Source: Chitinophagaceae bacterium UBA1946
GTDB lineage: Bacteria > Bacteroidota > Bacteroidia > Chitinophagales > Chitinophagaceae
Direction: 5' to 3'
NCBI GenBank assembly: GCA_002336815.1
Contig: DDEU01000021.1
Location: 342-54,761, forward strand
DNA: 54,420 nt
Shown in pieces: positions 52,789 to 54,420 of this stretch (within the stretch, counting starts at the first letter, position 1; every line of letters starts with the position of its first letter). The notes beneath the pieces are model-generated. The model searched no databases. It worked only from the letters and a program-made list of their open reading frames with translations, and was not told the origin of the DNA. A program made the translations under genes and the position numbers.

Positions 52789-53250
52789 ATGAAAAAGTTA
52801 TTTTCAATTTCTCTATTCTTAATGGCTGGCATTGTTTTATTATCAAGTTGCACTAAAACTGACTATTATAATGAGTGGAACGATTATAAAAATGATGAGT
52901 CTGGAATTGTTACATATGTTTCTGAAGTGAATTCACCCTATTCTGTTGTGAGGTTGGACTATGATGGCATGTATGCCATTATTTATAGCATAGATAAAAA
53001 TGACAATTTATGGCCATATAAAAAAGATGTACTTTATGGAGATTTTTCAAAAGGTGCTACCAGGAAAGTTTACAACAAATCCTTAGGAAAATCAATCAAG
53101 ATTGATGTTGACGACTTTTTCAAATATGAAAGTGATGCCATCAATGCCGTAATACGAAGAGAAGATAATGAAGGATACGTTAGTGCTTTCAAACAAAATG
53201 CAGTGAAGTTGCAAATGCGTACTGGAGAAAGAATCGCTGTTGGAAAATAG
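52789..53250 (+). CDS. Small lipoprotein of unknown function
   Basis: 153 residues. The first 21 residues are a lipoprotein signal peptide with lipobox LSSC, so the mature protein should be lipid-anchored. The rest is rich in Asp, Tyr and Lys (DYYNEWNDYKNDE) with alternating beta-like strands, and I recognise no family. AT-rich sequence. It is followed 24 bases past the stop by a strong terminator and diverges from the lactonase gene. Confidence 0.7.
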   Translation: MKKLFSISLFLMAGIVLLSSCTKTDYYNEWNDYKNDESGIVTYVSEVNSPYSVVRLDYDGMYAIIYSIDKNDNLWPYKKDVLYGDFSKGATRKVYNKSLGKSIKIDVDDFFKYESDAINAVIRREDNEGYVSAFKQNAVKLQMRTGERIAVGK

Positions 53251-53274
53251 AAAAGTTGTCCGTTCTCTATATAT

Positions 53275-53305
53275 AAAAAAGAGCCGTATTTTTCGGCTCT
53301 TTTTT
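53275..53305. terminator. Bidirectional terminator between the lipoprotein and purC
   Basis: AAAAAAGAGCCG and its complement CGGCTCTTTTTT form a 12-bp stem around a 7-base loop TATTTTT. A and T tracts on both sides make it work for both convergent genes. It ends at the purC stop codon. Confidence 0.85.
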
Positions 53306-54229
53306 TTAATATTTAGTCAGTTCTTTTGAAATTAAATCAATTTGTTCGTTGTCGGTTACAATCTGTGGCTTAAATTTTTCACCAATTACTTTTTCATATA
53401 GTTCTATATATCTGTTGGAGATGGTGTTAATCCATTCCGCAGTCATCTCGGGTATTTGTTGGCCTTCTTTGCCCATGAAGTTGTTTTCAATCAGCCATTC
53501 ACGTACAAATTCCTTGCTGAGCTGTTTTTGTTTTTGTCCGGATTGTTGGCGTTCCTCAAACCCTTCTGCATAAAAATAACGGGAGCTGTCTGGTGTATGA
53601 ATTTCGTCCATCAATACAATTTCGCCATTCAATTTGCCAAATTCATATTTTGTATCTACCAGTATTAAGCCTTGCTTTAATGCCAAACGCTGTCCGCATT
53701 GGAACAAGGCTAATGCCAATGCTTCTAATTGTTGCCAATCTTCGGCAGTTGCCAATCCTTGGGCAATAATTTCTTCTTTACTAATGTCTTCATCGTGCCC
53801 TTCGCTTGCTTTAGTGCTAGGAGTAATTATTGGGGTAGAAAAGGCATCATTTTCTTTCATTCCTTCGGGCAGTGTAACGCCACAAAGTATGCGCTTGCCA
53901 CTATTGTAAGTGCGCCAGGCATGACCGGTTAAATGTCCCCGAACGACCATTTCTATTTTGAATGGCTCGCATAAGTATCCTACAGAACTATTTACAGTAG
54001 GCGTTGCTAATAGCCAGTTTTTGCAAATGTTCTTTGTGGCATTGAGCATATATGCAGCTATTTGATTGAGTACTTGCCCCTTATAAGGGATAGGTTGTGG
54101 TAGTATAACATCAAATGCGGAGATGCGGTCAGAAGCAATCATCACTAAAAGTCTATCATCAATTGTATAAACGTCTCTTACCTTACCACGGTAAAAGTTG
54201 GTTTGCTTCTGAAAATTAAAATTGAACAT
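53306..54229 (-). CDS. purC: SAICAR synthase PurC
   Basis: 307 residues. GKVRDVY near the start, SDRISAFDV, VVRGHLTGHAWR, KASEGHDEDIS and LVDTKYEFG are the PurC signature motifs, including the ATP- and CAIR-binding loops. It joins CAIR and aspartate to give SAICAR, step 7-8 of purine synthesis (EC 6.3.2.6). It is in the longer PurC length class. A TACTTTCG box lies exactly 4 bases before its ATG. The base composition is AT-rich like its right-hand neighbours. Confidence 0.95.
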   Translation of the reverse strand: MFNFNFQKQTNFYRGKVRDVYTIDDRLLVMIASDRISAFDVILPQPIPYKGQVLNQIAAYMLNATKNICKNWLLATPTVNSSVGYLCEPFKIEMVVRGHLTGHAWRTYNSGKRILCGVTLPEGMKENDAFSTPIITPSTKASEGHDEDISKEEIIAQGLATAEDWQQLEALALALFQCGQRLALKQGLILVDTKYEFGKLNGEIVLMDEIHTPDSSRYFYAEGFEERQQSGQKQKQLSKEFVREWLIENNFMGKEGQQIPEMTAEWINTISNRYIELYEKVIGEKFKPQIVTDNEQIDLISKELTKY

Positions 54230-54233
54230 GGTG

Positions 54234-54241
54234 CGAAAGTA
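54234..54241 (-). promoter_or_regulatory. TAnnTTCG box 4 bases before purC
   Basis: On the minus strand TACTTTCG, then CACC, then the ATG at 54229: the same geometry as at tsaD, hscB and the MacB-like permease. Confidence 0.4.
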
Positions 54242-54366
54242 ATGAAGAAAAGGCTAATCGGTGATTGGATTATTAAAGAATTCTATTTACATATAATAAA
54301 TTTTGACAATAAACTAACAAGTGTTATTTTAACATAACGATTGTACTTAACTCAAAATTATTTTTC

Positions 54367-54420
54367 ATGAGAAAAACATTAAAATTATCTGCAATACCGG
54401 TTGTGCTATGTTTCTTTGTT
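54367..54420 (+). CDS. Start of an exported protein, partial
   Basis: Only 18 codons are in the window: MRKTLKLSAIPVVLCFFV. A basic start and a hydrophobic run make it a signal peptide or first membrane segment. The rest lies beyond the right edge, so no function can be given. Divergent from purC over 137 AT-rich bases. Confidence 0.5.
   Translation, partial: MRKTLKLSAIPVVLCFFV

Overview
The window reads as chromosome of a member of the Bacteroidota, most likely of the Chitinophagaceae type. Evidence: a giant secreted protein with SprB repeats and a type IX secretion (T9SS) type B C-terminal sorting domain; families largely confined to or typical of this phylum (DUF3810, DUF6580, DUF4268, PHP-fused PolX, LytTR/LytS pair with an outer-membrane barrel gene); no clear Shine-Dalgarno sequences; and TAnnTTTG-like -7 boxes very close to several start codons. 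Most of the window (about 0-45.5 kb) looks to be of mid GC content; from about 45.7 kb to the right edge it is visibly more AT-rich (my line counts fall from about 40-45% to about 30-38% GC).

Layout. 0-8.4 kb: tail of a Lys/Ala-rich DNA-binding protein, polX, a secreted HExxH protein, and a leftward group of three membrane proteins (dicarboxylate-type symporter, DedA fusion, MFS), then a divergent APC amino-acid permease. 8.4-12.5 kb: a leftward two-gene unit of an FAD/Fe-S D-2-hydroxyacid dehydrogenase and mannonate dehydratase. 12.7-20.8 kb: housekeeping and peptidase genes (MacB-like permease, tsaD, oligopeptidase B, trmN6-like, a DNPH1-like protein, a saccharopine/alanine dehydrogenase-like enzyme, hscB) and a tRNA-Leu(CAA). 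21.0-25.8 kb: secreted esterase, DUF4386 protein, outer-membrane barrel, and a LytTR regulator overlapping its LytS-type kinase.

26.4-38.8 kb is one gene of 4129 codons, the standout of the window: signal peptide, DUF7948-like and propeller-like head, 16 SprB-type repeats, 27 repeats of 66-70 residues in two blocks separated by an FN3-like and a second beta-sandwich module, and a CHU_C sorting domain. The repeats show higher-order order (B1-B2 pairs alternating with A units) and recent DNA-level duplication.

38.8-45.4 kb is housekeeping: xerD, YkgJ-type cysteine cluster protein, yraN, a DUF6580 membrane protein, the conserved yceD-rpmF-plsX cluster, DUF3810, and a DnaQ-like exonuclease. 45.5-54.4 kb is the AT-rich stretch: a dolichol-phosphate-mannose-synthase-like glycosyltransferase with a TTG start, DUF4268, three hydrolases including a beta-CASP RNA hydrolase, a membrane protein, a lactonase-type propeller, a lipoprotein, purC, and the beginning of an exported protein. 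No CRISPR array, insertion sequence, rRNA or prophage was seen.
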